A stretch of 64,000 nucleotides of DNA. Origin: Carnegiea gigantea (taxonomy: Eukaryota; Streptophyta; Magnoliopsida; Caryophyllales; Cactaceae). Below are positions 1-13,076 of this stretch, piece by piece (the stretch's first letter is position 1; the number at the start of each line of letters is the position of its first letter). Below the pieces are notes generated by a model, which was not told the DNA's origin, ran no database searches, and worked only from the letters and a program-made list of their open reading frames with translations. A program made the translations under genes and the position numbers. The DNA lies in contig JAKOGI010002169.1 of assembly GCA_029747015.1 (NCBI GenBank), forward strand, positions 62,001 to 126,000. Reading direction: 5' to 3'.

Positions 1-1319
1 TATGTCGAAAATGAAAGAACCATAAACCATTAGTGGGGTTATAGGCTATTTTGGCTAGACAAGCATGAATTTAATGAAGTAAACAACTATTAAAGAGAAA
101 TGACTCGCGATTCACTTGAAGGTGAAACTTACTGTGTGTGATAGTGATATATTTTTATAACCTAAGAGTGTTTACTATGATTTTAAGGGCTAAGATAATG
201 GTAGGGAATTTTCCAGGCCTAGGGAGTTTGACCCAAAAGTGGAAACCCTAGAAGACCTTAAGGAGGGTAATGTTCGATGAGATGTGATAAAACATTGAGG
301 GTGGGAATTGGATGCAAAATAAGGCGTGAGCTGTTTTCCCCAAAGGTACTGTTTGATGATGTGTGATGCATGATAAAGCCTTGAGGGGGGACTGGATGCA
401 TGATAAGGCGTGAGCTGTTGCTAAAGTTAGAGCTACACTGTTGAGATGCATTTTGACCAAATGTTACGTTACGTACCCTGGGGATAACGTGAATTATAAG
501 TGACAACCTCACATAAGGCGAGTGTAGATCTCCCCTAGCCAGCACATTATGAAATCTTATGCCTGAAATGAGCAGATATTTTCCTCATGAATGAGAAAAT
601 GATTTGAATCATTACCAACGTGAGTATTTCAGGAACTTTAAAGAGTATATGATCCTTGAGGAGGCTAGTTTGATTTGTAAACTATTCCTTAAAGAGGTTA
701 GCTTGATTTGTAAACTATTCTTTAAAAAGGCTAGTTTGATTGGTAAACTATCCTTTGAAGAGGCTAGTGTGATTTGTAAATTATTCTTTGAAAACAACAT
801 GGCTCACTACATTTTCAAAATGCATATTCAAAAGCATTTTGCCCTATCCTTGTTGCTTTCTTGCTTATGTGCCTAAATGCTTGACTATTAAGGAAGTTTG
901 GTTGTTAAGGGTCTAGTGGCTTAGTATGAAGTTCAGAGGTAATGATTTTCCTTGGGGACTATGATTGCCTAATATGACAGTAATATACAAATGTTGTGTG
1001 ACGGCTACTTATTATTATTATTGTTGCCTGCAAATGGTTTTGGTTTTTAAGGAGTTGAGAAATACTCACTAAGCATGTGGTAGCACATCCTATCTCTATT
1101 CCCTCTTTTCCCAGGTTTTCAACGTGACAGGTAGAAGACGATTTATATATGCCAAGTTGGAATATCACCTTGCTTGAAAAGGTATCATGTGTGTACATAT
1201 AGAAGTAGACTTAAGAGCTGAACGATGTAATATAATCACCCCTAGAGTTATAAATGCACGTAAACAAAGTACTCTAGTTCATGCAATGCATATTGTTTTA
1301 AAGTCGCTCTGTATGGCCA
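1..1319 (+). mobile_element. Left part of an old gypsy-type LTR split by a later insertion
   Basis: This stretch has no convincing gene. Removing the element at 1320-12703 and one copy of its GGCCA duplication joins it smoothly to 12709-13076, whose end (GTGTTACA) looks like an LTR terminus. The 5' start is not in the window. Two imperfect copies of a roughly 80-bp block lie at about 275-435 and a 33-bp repeat at 661-792. The call as an LTR is an inference from the terminus and non-coding texture; the split itself is seen directly. Confidence 0.5.
661..792 (+). repeat. 33-bp minisatellite, four copies
   Basis: Four consecutive 33-bp units start at 661, 694, 727 and 760, each close to GAGGCTAGTTTGATTTGTAA plus 13 bases. 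Because 33 is a multiple of three the array stays open and would read as four 11-residue units such as EASLICKLFLK. I see no sign that it is part of a real protein. Confidence 0.9.
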
Positions 1320-4300
1320 TGTAATTCCCCCAATTTGCTAATTACTTGATTCATAAATAACCGCAATAGAAAACTTACTGATGGAAGGTGCTACCGCTAT
1401 CCTGATAAGGACAAGGCTTATTGAAACTATTTAATTTTGTGATTCATATTCACAATCATAATACCTATTAAACTGAAACACTTCAAGACCAAAGTACATA
1501 TTAGTTCAACTTCAATACCATTGATTTAATCATGCCATGTGCTAACTCGCACTCCACACTACACAAGTATATTGAATACAGACCCAACTTGACCCTGAGG
1601 TTGATCCTAACATTCATGCTATGCTGAATCTACTGTGAGCATCTATTGACTTCTAAAGGCCCTGCTAAATAGAGAAACATGTGATACTTGATCACCTAAA
1701 ATGGAAAACATGAAAACAATTCGAACATGCATTCCTATGTTATAAAATAAGTGTAGAAATAATGTTGATGGGTACCCGCCTTTGCAATTCATTTAGTTCA
1801 CAATAACAATGAAAATGAAAGTAATATGAAACTGAATTGCTCATTATTATTTGGATGTGAACCCCTTGTAATGATATGATCTATGCATAGGTGTACATAT
1901 GCCAATCCGATTAAGAGTTGGCCTGAAGCCGTACGGGTAAATGATGGGTTGACGCCCTATAGATGATAACTAACAGGGTCACACGTAAATGGCAAATCAT
2001 TGTATAAACTGATTCATTGATAAACTCATTAAGAGTTTTAACTTGATAAAGATGTTCTGCTTTCTGAAGAAACAGGCAATGGACGTACCTTGAGCCTTTA
2101 AAAGTGTCATCTAACTTGATAAATATGTTCTGACTTGATAACATGTATGCATAATGGGGAACGATCACTAGGCCTCGACTCTGTTTCATAAATGTCACTG
2201 TAGGTATGTGTAGTTAGTAAATGATCCTCACTCGCATAATTGAGTAAGTAAAAGTATGCATAATAGAAATTGAGTAATTAAATGGTATACATAACTTGGG
2301 TATTTCAATATAACTTCAAAACTAAATTAATAAAAGTAATTAAATCCGACATAAAGTAAATAAAAGTAAAATAGTCCACAATGACATAAATGAGATTACA
2401 AAGGAAAAGACCTTGATGGTAACAATTGAGAGAGTGGTTGTGGCCTTTTCTGAAATAGGTTGCTGATACGGGTTTAAGGCTCACTGATGTATAGCTTGGT
2501 TCAAGATAACAACGACTACACTAGATTGGCTTGATAAATACATTTGATATATTCTGAATTGAGTAAGTAACAATGGTTTGAGGCGAAGAGAGATATATTT
2601 TCAAAATAGCATAAACTGCAATAACTTAGTCTGATAAATATGGTTTCTGAGTTACACCTCTCCTCACTTCCCATATTTCATTCATAAATCCATTAGATAT
2701 AGAATTCTATCCCAAATGAATCATTAAACTCAATAGAAGCTATTAAGCTCACTAAATTTGGTATTTTCTTTGTAAAATCCATAATTGACTCAAAGCTCAT
2801 AAACAAGGTCCCAAATTGTATACTTGTCTTCTTTTTTCTCATTAATCAAGCTAAAAGTTCTATGAAAGTCCATGAATATTCATTTCCGCCTTAAATGACC
2901 TTACTTGGCCCAAAATACACAAAATGAGTGTATGATCAATCTCATTCAATTTTTATTATTGCTCTTTACACAATTACCCAAACTGCTTCCAAAAATCACC
3001 AAACTCAAAATACTTAATCAAAATTCATGAAATCTTATAGGAAATTCAAAAATAATATGGACAATCTACATGCAATGTAAAGACGGTTTTCGGTGCTGGT
3101 TATCCAGGTGCAGAACGACCCCATCTGTAATAGTGCAAAAAGAAGTCCTGGCTTCAAGTTGTTCTTGAAATCAAAATAATATTCATAAATTTAAGTAGTA
3201 CAATTTTCAGAATTTTCCTCCAAGTATACGCTACACAGAAATTACAATAACAACCAAATTTGTACCAAAGCAAGTTAGCTCACTTCAAAAATTCATAACT
3301 TTCACGGTTGACTTCAAATGGAGATCTAAAGCCCCAATATGAAAAGATTAAGAAGTCCCTAAAAAGTTTCATTCACAACACAAAACATAATTCCCACAAT
3401 AGTATTCCCAAAATAGGGCTAAAACACAAGTATGTCAGTTTTAGTCCATTCTGCATAGTTCTGGTAAAATGACCATAACGTTTTCCACAGACCTCGGATT
3501 AAGGCGATTCAGAAGCCATTTAAAACCTAACACACTGAACTATCTACCCATAAGAAATCATAATTTTCCCATGGGATGATCATTACCATTTTAATCCCAA
3601 AGTGTAATATGTTTTCCTAAAATTTCCAGCCTTCACTGTTTTAGTTTTTTCCTCTCTTTTCACACAAATCCTCAACTTAAACCATTCCTTAAAAGCATGT
3701 AAACAAGCTTTGGTCCATCCCAACAACCATACTCAATCATAATCATTAATAATGCCAAGGGTTGCCAAATCAAATACAAATCAATCCCTAAACATGGTTT
3801 TAACTTAAGCTTGCATGAACATGATCACCCCTAAACCCTAGCATGCTCCAAGCTTATTTCAATTAATAAAAACATCAAAATAACCCTTGATTCTATCAAT
3901 CCAACATGAGCAACAACCATAAATAGCAAAACAAGAATCAAAACCAAAAATCAAAAGAGAGAAGTTTAGGGTTACTCACTTCAAGTTTGATAAAAGTGGA
4001 GATGGATGTGATGTTTAGTGGTTTTGATGATGGAGGATGGTGGCTAGTGGTATTAGGATGTCGGGGTGTGGTTGGAGGCAACCTAGTTGGCCAAAAAACA
4101 CCACAAAATAGCAGCAACAATAGGGAGGGGAGGGGCTACCGGTTAGACAGAGAGAGAGGAGAGAGAAGCGGGTTGAAATTTTTGGTTGTATTTTCTTGAC
4201 TTGTCTCACTTGGCTGAATTTATACCTTAAAACAAGTAGCTTTTTACTAACCATGGTTAACGTTAAATCATGGTTATTAGCTAGGGTAATCATGCAAACC

Positions 4301-4884
4301 TGTTGGGCTTCAAGTTGGACCGAAATAAGTTGGGTTCGAGAATAAAACGCTTCGTAACAATAACGTTTTTGTGTCACTTGAAATTAAATTTTTGTGATGA
4401 TGTGGAAAAATAAATTAAATCACTTGGATTATAATTATTAGGGCATACTAACAATTTTCCCAAAATTTTTCTTTAATAAATAACTAAATAAATAAATAAA
4501 TAAATAAACTCGAATTGCAAAGTGAGGGCCTTAATAAAGTTTTTCCCACCGGAATGATTAAATTTAATCGCTTAATAATTTCTAAATCATGCTTACCGAG
4601 GCCTAATATCGATTCACCCGATATTTAACTAACCAATGAAACTTGAATTGCAAAGTGGAATCCAAAATGAAATATCTCTCAACTGGGATGATTAAATACG
4701 ATAAATGAAGGTGGAAAATTTCAATAACATAATGGAATTCGTTCGATAAATAAATTGGATGTAATTGAATTAATAAACATGATTTGGTTAAATAAATAAC
4801 CATGACCAATTAAATAAATAACCATGATTAGTTAGCAAAACAGGATTTAAATAAATGAATGTGGTTTAGGGTCGGGCTATTACA
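1320..4884 (-). repeat. 3' LTR of the Tekay-like element (left copy)
   Basis: This 3565-bp direct repeat aligns throughout with 9232-12703, roughly nine bases in ten by eye. It starts TGTAAT and ends ATTACA. It carries a 127-bp block at 3072-3198 that the other LTR lacks, and a (TAAA)n run near 4482-4507. It holds no gene; open frames at about 3938-4377 lie in a GA-rich part repeated in the other LTR and are not conserved as protein. Confidence 0.93.
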
Positions 4885-4897
4885 GCCTTCCTCCCTT
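4885..4897 (-). other. Polypurine tract of the Tekay-like element
   Basis: On the minus strand the sequence just before the 3' LTR reads AAGGGAGGAAGGC, directly abutting TGTAAT. This is the expected site of plus-strand priming and fixes the orientation of the element. Confidence 0.85.
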
Positions 4898-5062
4898 AAA
4901 GAGTTTCGTCCTTGAAACTTGTGAAGCTTATTCATGTATGCGAAACTGCCTCAAATATCAATAGTTAGTTTTCATTGCTTCCCTCCAAAGAGGTATGATT
5001 AGCCAAAGTGCATAGCTGCTTAATCCTATGATCGAGTATCTAGATCCTCAGTGACTTCACTG
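4898..5062 (-). pseudogene. Relic of the pol C-terminus (chromodomain tail)
   Basis: On the minus strand, broken frames read HKFQGRNSLREEG just before the PPT, matching the usual end of Del/Tekay pol (a 'nF.gRNS..gG' tail). The preceding residues loosely follow the chromodomain end (an aromatic-rich segment where EEATWE would be) but with stops. The family assignment is from knowledge of chromoviruses; only the tail motif is clear. Confidence 0.55.
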
Positions 5063-6554
5063 CCTAGATTCCTTTGGTTCAAAATTAATATTCTCTTTAA
5101 AAGAAAAATTTGTTACTGCAAAGGAGGTACTCTACTCTACTGGTTCTCTATCCTGACCGCTAATAAATGTGAAAACTATTGCATTTCCTAATAAGTACTC
5201 TAGTACTGACTTATAAAGCCCACTGTAACGAGGACTCAAATATCTTTGATATCCCGTCTCTTGGCACCCTTGACTAGAGAAGCCCTTTGGAATACTTTAT
5301 ATCTCATCTGAACTTTTTTTTGTCTCCTTTGGTCAAAATGACTATATGACTCATGTGTAGTTCTTGTATCACCTTAGAGTATACTTGAACTGTCTCATTA
5401 TTCTCGATACTTCTTGTTGCTTACTCTAATACCGGTAGACATTGTTTGGGATTATGCACTCATTAAAAAGTCCTCATATGATGTTCTTAATGCATCACAT
5501 GATCTTCCCGTATCAGACTAGTCTAAGATCTGCTCTAAGTTTGAATAAACACTAGAATAAACATGGTCAGAGATAAAATAATGAAATTAGTAGTCAAGTG
5601 AGTTATTAGGAACAAAAGAAATAAACAATGAGACTAGAAAAAATTTATAAAGGACGGATTAACATGGGGTAGCTAGAATAAAGATAACCATAAGTGTATC
5701 ATGAATTATAAAATACAATGCCACAAGAATTGTGGTTTATAAATATGGATCATAAAGGGTCCAATAAATAATTATCCAAGAAGAAAGATGGCTCAGTTGT
5801 ACTCGGGTTTAACTGATGAATTGAAAATGAGATTACAAGCAGCAGAGCTTCAACTAGATGACTTTATAGCTACAAGCAACAAGATAAGTGCAATAGATAG
5901 ATAGGACACATAATGTGCAATAAATAGATAGCTAGATTGGATAAGCAAAGTGCAATAGATAGACAAATAGATTGGGCAAGCAAGGTGTAATGGATAGATA
6001 AATGGATTGGACGAGCAAGGTGCCAATGAATAGATAAATAGATTGAGCAAGCTACAATAAGAACATGTCTTTGCTCATATGAAGCCAATTCAAGTACAAC
6101 AACAAGATTAAATGGAGAATACGAAAGTTCATTTATCAGAATGTGAGATATATGTGTGGGAGTTAAAGTTTAAAATAAGAAGAGTAAGGGAATTTGACAA
6201 TCGCAATCACCCGCACTAATAAGAGTTGAATTATATTATGAGTTCAGAACAAGTTATACGAGCTTATCATTATGAATAAATGAGATGTCAGGTAGATGTG
6301 TGAATCGACTATCAATGGAATGAATTATAACTCATGATCATAAAATAAAGATGGTAAAGGTTGAGAGTATTGGAATGTTGGCAACAATATAAAGTCGAAT
6401 AAAAATGTATAGCACATTTAACAATGGGTTTACAAAGACATAAAATATCAAGCTAATAGGAAATATCAGGTTGAAATACAAGGGAGATTAAACTATATTG
6501 AATAGTATCAAGTCTTGAAGATGAGACAAGCAAATAATTTCAACAATTACTATA
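5063..6554 (-). other. Internal region of the Tekay-like element without recognisable coding
   Basis: About 1.5 kb where integrase and RNase H would be expected. I recognise no integrase core here; the + strand is purine-rich and full of stops in all frames. A short tandem array sits at 5888-6060. Either the pol segment was replaced by unrelated sequence or it has decayed beyond recognition. Confidence 0.6.
5888..6060. repeat. Short tandem array of about 40-bp units
   Basis: Four to five imperfect units built on a core like CAATAGATAGACAAATAG followed by GATTGGGCAAGC are repeated head to tail. It lies inside the element where integrase would be expected and is not protein coding. Confidence 0.75.
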
Positions 6555-7154
6555 AAAGGGCTTTCCTGCAAAAGATAAACTGTGGTTGCATGGCTTAAGT
6601 GTGATATCCAGGCCTCAAATCATTCCTGGAAAACACGTCTGCTATTGGCAGTTAATCCCATAAATCATTTATTCAAGGTATAGGGCACTTGTTTTTGATA
6701 ATGATCTTGTTTAATTCTCTACATGCCGTACACAACCATAAGGTTCTGCCTTCCTTCTTCACACATATAAAACTACGGTTTCCCACGGTGACACACTTGG
6801 TCAAATAACTCCCTTCTGTAACAACTCATCTTACTAAATCTTTAGTTCTTTGAACTCTACTGGGGGTCATATGATAGGAGCTCTGAAAATGGATTGAGCA
6901 CCTAGAACTAGGTTGATCTGAAAATTAATGATTCTTAGGGGAAAACAGTCCTGAAAGTCTTCAGATGAAACATCTCTTAATTCACAAACTGTAATTATGG
7001 ATATATATATATCGAGTGTGGTTGGCATATCACTAATATTCAACGCATTACTGACACGATAACTCACTTGTTGCACAGTGAAATTAGGGCAAAAATAGGG
7101 TTTTTCTTCCCTCGGTCCATAGAAATGCACTTCTAGTCTTTCCTCATTTCTCAA
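6555..7154 (-). pseudogene. Degenerate Ty3/gypsy reverse transcriptase N-terminal half
   Basis: Reading right to left, the minus strand gives the hallmark entry to gypsy reverse transcriptase: INLVLGAQSIFRAPI (compare the usual I.LvPGt.PI..APYRMAP), then FKELK, FICVKKEGRTLWLC (compare FVKKKDGs.RlCiDYR), RELNKIIIKNKCPIP (compare R.LNK.TiKNkYPlPRIDdL) and DVFSRNDLRPGYH (compare FSKiDLRsGYHQ). Several in-frame stops break it and the YVDD block is not reached. The motifs are seen directly; function is lost. Upstream, gag and protease are not recognisable. Confidence 0.85.
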
Positions 7155-9215
7155 GCTAACCTTAAGATCTTACAAGTCATCTTCTACAAGTACACAATCA
7201 GTTCATCCCTATAATGATAACAAGGTCTGCCAATAAAACTGGATTGAATACCCAATTAATATGGTTCCAGCAATACTAATAGAGGCATATTTATAAAGGA
7301 TAACACATTCAACAGCCTACTGGTCTCAGTAAATTTAAAAGACAGGGGGACTATCTAAAGTGTAAAGAGATGTAACCACACCATGAACTCTTACAAAGAT
7401 ATTTCTTTATCGGTTATAAAGGACAGGCATGTAAGCTGAATGAATGAAAGGACGAAGATTCATAATGAAAGAGGTAAGGAATATAAATAGCCTGCTTATA
7501 TAAGACATACAGTTTATTCATGATGGTTATGATAGTATAGTAAATAAACGATGTTATGAAATTGAGAGGGAGTATTAAGTACTGAAGGTGAAGAAATCTA
7601 ACAGATTACCAAAGAGGTACTTGAAAAGTCATACGGTACTCGTATGTGAGTAAATTGATAAAGATGAGGGTCAACACCACCAAAAGGAAAATTTTATTCA
7701 TCTGGTATTTGAAAGGCCAATACGTCAAGATGAAGGAGTCAGTCTTATGACTGAACATGATGGCATCCATTAATAATACATTCTGCAATAAATGGAAGTC
7801 TAGGGTAGGCATATAAACTCTGAAACTGCTAGCATATGAAAATAGCACAAATCATTGTTTATCATTAATAAGATAGGCTGTACTAATAAAGAAAGGATTG
7901 TCAAAATAACTTGAGTAACGACATACAGTCACAACTATAGAGTAGTATGCCAACATAACATTACAGTGCTATAGAAACATAAACAACATGGATCTATTTA
8001 ATTACTGAAAGAGCACTCAATGATTGGGTCTGAAGCAATCAAAGGCTTTGGAAGCAATAAATGAATAGTGCCCAAATGGAAGTAAGGAGTTAAAGTAGGT
8101 GACAGTAAGAATATGAACATAGTGATGACTGAACTGCAAGTAGAATGGGTCAAATATGCTTAGAAAGAACTGCAAATCAGACAGTAATGCATATCAGGGG
8201 TCATTATAGGCTCTGTTATGGAAACAGAGAATTAAACGATTATGATTGTCAGGGTTTGAATCACCTATAATAAAGGTTCCTCAGATGTGTATAATGGACT
8301 CCCACAGACCACATATAAGATTTTTCATAAGCACTCCATTACAATTCAAGAGAGTGTTAGTGGTAAAGAAATATGCCTATGAACAATTTAAGATAACTAG
8401 TGTAGAAATAAGTCGATGATAGGAAGTAATGGCGGCATTGCTGATGTAAGGTCTTAGTATTAAGACCAGATGATTCCTATACATAGCAGCTTAATCTTAC
8501 TTGTACCATCCATATAATGCCAAGTAGCGCACCATAAGCTGCTAATTGTTATCACCACACATAAGCACTCATTGTAATGTTTATCTCATACTAGTTCGCC
8601 TCAAAGATATTGCCCCAGTAGGCATTTTCTCATCTAGAGGTTTACATCTAACTTGACACTGTATAAATCCTTTAAGAAGTTACAAATGGCATCCCTACAT
8701 TGGGTTTTAACCATCACTGTACTCAAGATCAGATATATTAATACACCTCAATAAAACTCTCAAATCCTGGGGCAAAATGACAGTGTTCAGCCTAAAAACT
8801 AACTAAAACACGGCTTAAAGCTTTACATTAGATACTTAAAATGGAGAGAAACACTTCAATTGCTCAATGGCCACATGCCGGAGTTCATAACTCAACGGGT
8901 CACACACCCGAAGTGTAGGATTACAAAAATTTTAATAAATGAGAGAAATGAAATATATAATACAACTCTCAGATAAATGAGAGCATGCTTCATTAACAGG
9001 TCACCCAAATGGTTCCACACTCTGCCTTGCTAATGCTTGGATCTCAGGATATTACCAAATGATTGAGTCACCCAAATAGAAATGGTTCCTCCTTATATGG
9101 CCGTACATATGAACTTACAGTTAATAGCTCATTTAAGTGGTCCAACATAACTCATATACACCTTGATAGCTAATTCATAAACACTTGACAGCTCATAGTG
9201 GCCCTCAAAAACTAA
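7155..9215 (-). other. Leader/gag side of the Tekay-like element, no recognisable gene
   Basis: Two kilobases between the RT relic and the primer site where gag and protease should lie. The + strand is purine-rich and I find no zinc knuckle, DSG protease motif or gag domain in any frame. I see nothing else in it. Confidence 0.6.
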
Positions 9216-9227
9216 GCTTTGATACCA
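9216..9227 (-). other. Primer-binding site, initiator Met tRNA type
   Basis: The minus strand reads TGGTATCAAAGC, matching the plant initiator-Met primer site TGGTATCAGAGC at 11 of 12 positions. It lies four bases inside the right LTR, so that LTR is the 5' LTR. Confidence 0.88.
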
Positions 9228-9231
9228 AATC

Positions 9232-12200
9232 TATAATGCCCCCAATTTGCTAATTACTTGATTTATAGATAATCACAACAGAAGACTTAATGACATAAGG
9301 CACTATTACCATCCTAATAAGGACAAGGCTCACTGAAACTATTTAATATTGCGACTCATATTCACAATCACAATACCTATTAAACTGAAACACTCCAAGA
9401 CCAAAGTCCATAATAGTTCAACTTTAATACAATCGATTTAATTATACCATGTGCTAACTCGCACTCCACACTACACAAATATATTGAATATAGACCCAAC
9501 TTAGCCCTGAGGTCGATCCCAACATTCATGCTATGTTGAATTCACTGTAAGCATCTGTTAACTTCCAAAAGGGCTTGCTAAACGGAGAAACATATGATAC
9601 TTCATTACCTAAAATGGAAAATATGAAAACAATTCAAAAATATGAGCTAAAACTCAGTACATTCATTCTTGTATTATAAATAAGCATAGAAACGCTGTTG
9701 ATGGGTACCTACCTTAGCAATTCATTTAGTTCACAATAATAATGAAAATGAAAGTAATATGAAACTGAATTGCTCATTACTATCTGAATGTGAACCCCTT
9801 GCAATGACATGATCTATACATAGGTGTACACCTGCCAATCCGATCAAGAGTTGGCTTGAAGTCGCGTGGGTAAATGATGGGCTGACGCCCTATAGATGAT
9901 AACTGACGGGGTCACAAGTTAAATGGCAAATCACTGTATAAGTGGATTCATTGATAAACTCATTCAGAGTTGTAACTTGATAAATGTGTTCTGCTTTCTG
10001 AAGATACATGTAATGGACGTAGCTTGAGTCTTTAAAAATGTCATCTAACTTGATAAATATGTTCTAACCTGATAACACCTATGCATAACGGAGAATGATA
10101 ACTAGGCCTCGACTCTATTTCATAAATGTCATTATAGGTATGTCTAGTCAGTAAATGACCCTTACTCACATAATTAGGTAAAAGTATGTATAATAAAAAT
10201 TGAGTAATTAAATGCTATACATAACTTGGGTATTTCAATATAACTTTAAAACTGAATTAATAAAAGTAATTAAAATCCAATAAAAAGTAAATGAAAGTAA
10301 AATAGTCCACAATGAGATAAATGAGATTACAAAAAAAAAGGCTTTGACGATGACAATTGGGAGAGTGGTTCTGGCCTTTTCTGAAATAGACTGCTGATAC
10401 AGGTTTAAGGCTCACTGATGTATAGCTTGGTTTAAGATAACAATGAGTACACTAGATTGGCTTGATAAATACATTTGATATATTCTGAATTGAGTAATTA
10501 ATAAAGGTTTGAGGCCCAGAGAGATATATCTTGGTTCAAAACAGCATAAACTGTAATAATTTGGTCTGATAAATATGGTTTCTGAGTCACAACTCTCCCC
10601 ACTTCTCATATTTCATTTATAAATCCATCAGATATAGAATTCGACCCCAAATGAATCATTGAGCTCAATAGAAGCTATTGAACTCACTAAACTTGGTATT
10701 TTCTTTGTAAAACTCATAATTGATTCAAAGCTTATAAACAAGCTCCCAAATTAATACTTATCTTCGTCTTTCTCATTAATCAAGCAAAAGCTCTATGAAA
10801 GTTCATTAGTATTCATTTCCCCCTTAAATGACCTTACTTGGTCCAAAATACACAAAATGAGTGCATAATCAATCTCACTCAATCTTTATTATTGCTCTTT
10901 ACACAATTATCCAAAATACTTCCAAAACTCCCAAAACTCAAAATACTCAATCAAAATTCATGAAATCTTATAGGAAATTCAAAAATAATATGGACAATCT
11001 ACATTACAATTTTCAAAATTTCCCTCCAAGTATACGCTGCACAGAAATTGCAATAACAGCCCAATTTATACCAAAGCAGCTCAGTTCACTTCAAAAATTT
11101 ATAACTTTCACCCTTGACTTCAAATGGAGACTTAAAGCCCCAATATGAAAAGATTAAGAAGTCTTGAAAAACGTTCATTTACAACACAAAACATGATTCC
11201 CACAATAGCGTTTCCAAAATAAAACACAAGTGTGTCAGTTTTGGTACATTCTACACAGTTTTGGTAAAAGGACCATAACGTTTTCCACAGACCTCGGATT
11301 AAGGAGATTCAAAATCCATTTGAAAGATAACACACTAATATATCTAGCCACCAAAAATTATAATTTTCCCATGGGCTGATCATTACCAATTTAATCCTGA
11401 AGTCTACCCTATTGTTTTGAAATTTTCAGCCTTCACTTTTTTAGTTTTCCTTCTCTTTTCACATGAATTCTCTACTTAAACCATTCCTTAAATGCATGTA
11501 AATAAGCTTTAGTCCATCCCAACATCATACAAAACCCCCACACTTAATCATAGTCATTAATAATGCTAAGGGTCACCAAATCAAATACAAATCAATCCCT
11601 AAACATGGTTTTAACTTAAGCTTGCACGAACATGATCACCTCTAAACCCTAGCATGCTCCAAGCTTATTTCAATCAAAAAAGACATCAAAATAACCCTTG
11701 ATTCTATCAATCTATCATGATCAACAACCATAAATAGCAAGACAAGAATCAAAACCAAAAATCCAAAGAGACAAGTTTAGGGTTACTCACTTCAAGTTTG
11801 ATAAAGGTGGAGGTGGAGGTGATGTTTAGTGCTTTTGATGATGGAGGATAGTGGCTAGTGGTATTAGGATATCAGGGGGTGGTCGAAGGCAGCCTAACTA
11901 GTCAAAAAACACCACAAAATAGCAGTAACAGTAGCAAGGGGAGGGGCTACCGGTAAGAGAGAGAGGAGAGAGAAGTGGGTTGAAATTTTTAGTTGTATTT
12001 TCTTGACTTGTCTCACTTGGCTGAATTTATACCTCAACAAAAGTAGCTTTTTACTAACCGTGGTTAAGCTTAAATAATAGTTATTAGCTAGGGTAATCAT
12101 CCAAACCTGTTGGGCTTCAAGTTGGGCCGAAATAAGTTGGGTTCGGGAATAAAACGCTTCGTAACGATAACGTTTTTATGTCATTTGAAATTAAATTTTT

Positions 12201-12703
12201 GTGACGATATGGAAAAATGAATTGAATCACTTGGATGACGATTATTAGGGCCTACTATCAATTTTTTCAAATTTTTCTTTAATAAAAAAGTAAATAAATA
12301 AATAAAACTGAATTGCAAAGTGAGGGCCCAAATAAATGTTTTCCCGCCAGGATGATTAAATTTAATCGTGTAATAATTTCTACAGCGTGCTTATCGAGGC
12401 CTAATATCGATTCACCCGATACTTAATCAACCAACGAAACTTGAATTAACAATCAATGAAACTTGGATTGTAAAGTGGGACCCAAAATGAAATATCTCCC
12501 AACCGGGATGATTAAATACGATAAATGAAAGTGGAAAATTTAAATGACATAATGGAATTCGTTCGATAAATAAATTGGGTGTAATTGAATTAATAAACAT
12601 GATTTGGTTGAATAAATAACATGAGCAATTAAATAAATAACCATGATTAATTAATTAAACATGATTTAAATAACTAGATATGGTTTAGGGTCGGGTAATT
12701 ACA
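9232..12703 (-). repeat. 5' LTR of the Tekay-like element (right copy)
   Basis: This 3472-bp repeat pairs with 1320-4884. Its first bases have decayed to TATAAT while the far end keeps ATTACA. It lacks the 127-bp block found at 3072-3198 in the partner. No gene is present. Confidence 0.93.
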
Positions 12704-13076
12704 GGCCATGTGAGCTAACCACCTGATTAGCCAGTTGTCTTTTTAGGTGAAGTTAGTTATATTTTGAGATATAAACCTAGTACTCCAGATGTGTGATCTG
12801 TCGAGTTCTTTCTCTTATTTCCTTCTTTGTTATTGAACTATATTGTTTGGTATACTCTGAGCAAATGGCTCATAGTGTTGTGAACTCCGGTGTGTAGCCG
12901 TTGAGCTTATTTCAGTATCCTTTTATATTTTCTATTCATTGTAGGGATTTAATGTAAGGCTTTAAGCTTAGAAAATAGTTAGCTTTTAGGCAAAACTCTA
13001 TCCGTTTTGCTCTAAAATTTAAGTAGGAATCAAGAAATCGTTACTACTTCTAACCCAAGGGGTTGGGAGTGTTACA
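12704..13076 (+). mobile_element. Right part of the split older LTR
   Basis: Begins with the second GGCCA copy and ends GGGTTGGGAGTGTTACA, a typical gypsy LTR 3' terminus. No primer site follows at 13077, so it is not a 5' LTR; it is a 3' or solo LTR. The next bases belong to a copia relic. Confidence 0.5.

Larger units (their letters stand above)
1320..12703 (-). mobile_element. Complete but dead Ty3/gypsy chromovirus (Tekay/Del-like), minus strand
   Basis: An 11.4-kb LTR retrotransposon with two long direct repeats (1320-4884 and 9232-12703) whose termini form a short inverted repeat TGTAAT...ATTACA. The bases GGCCA occur immediately outside both ends (1315-1319 and 12704-12708), a perfect 5-bp target-site duplication. 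Orientation is minus: a polypurine tract on the minus strand borders the left LTR and an initiator-Met-type primer site borders the right LTR. Only fragments of pol survive (reverse transcriptase at 6555-7154 and the tail of pol at 4898-5062), so it cannot move by itself. The Tekay/Del assignment rests on the very long LTRs, the terminal pol motif and the related copy at 58371-64000 with a chromodomain remnant. Confidence 0.93.

Noticed and set aside
3938..4377. Overlapping open frames on both strands
   Set aside because: They lie in the GA-rich end of an LTR, and the partner LTR (11890-12200) has different, broken frames, so they are not conserved proteins.
5888..6060. CRISPR-like array
   Set aside because: Units are contiguous imperfect tandem repeats without unique spacers, in plant DNA.
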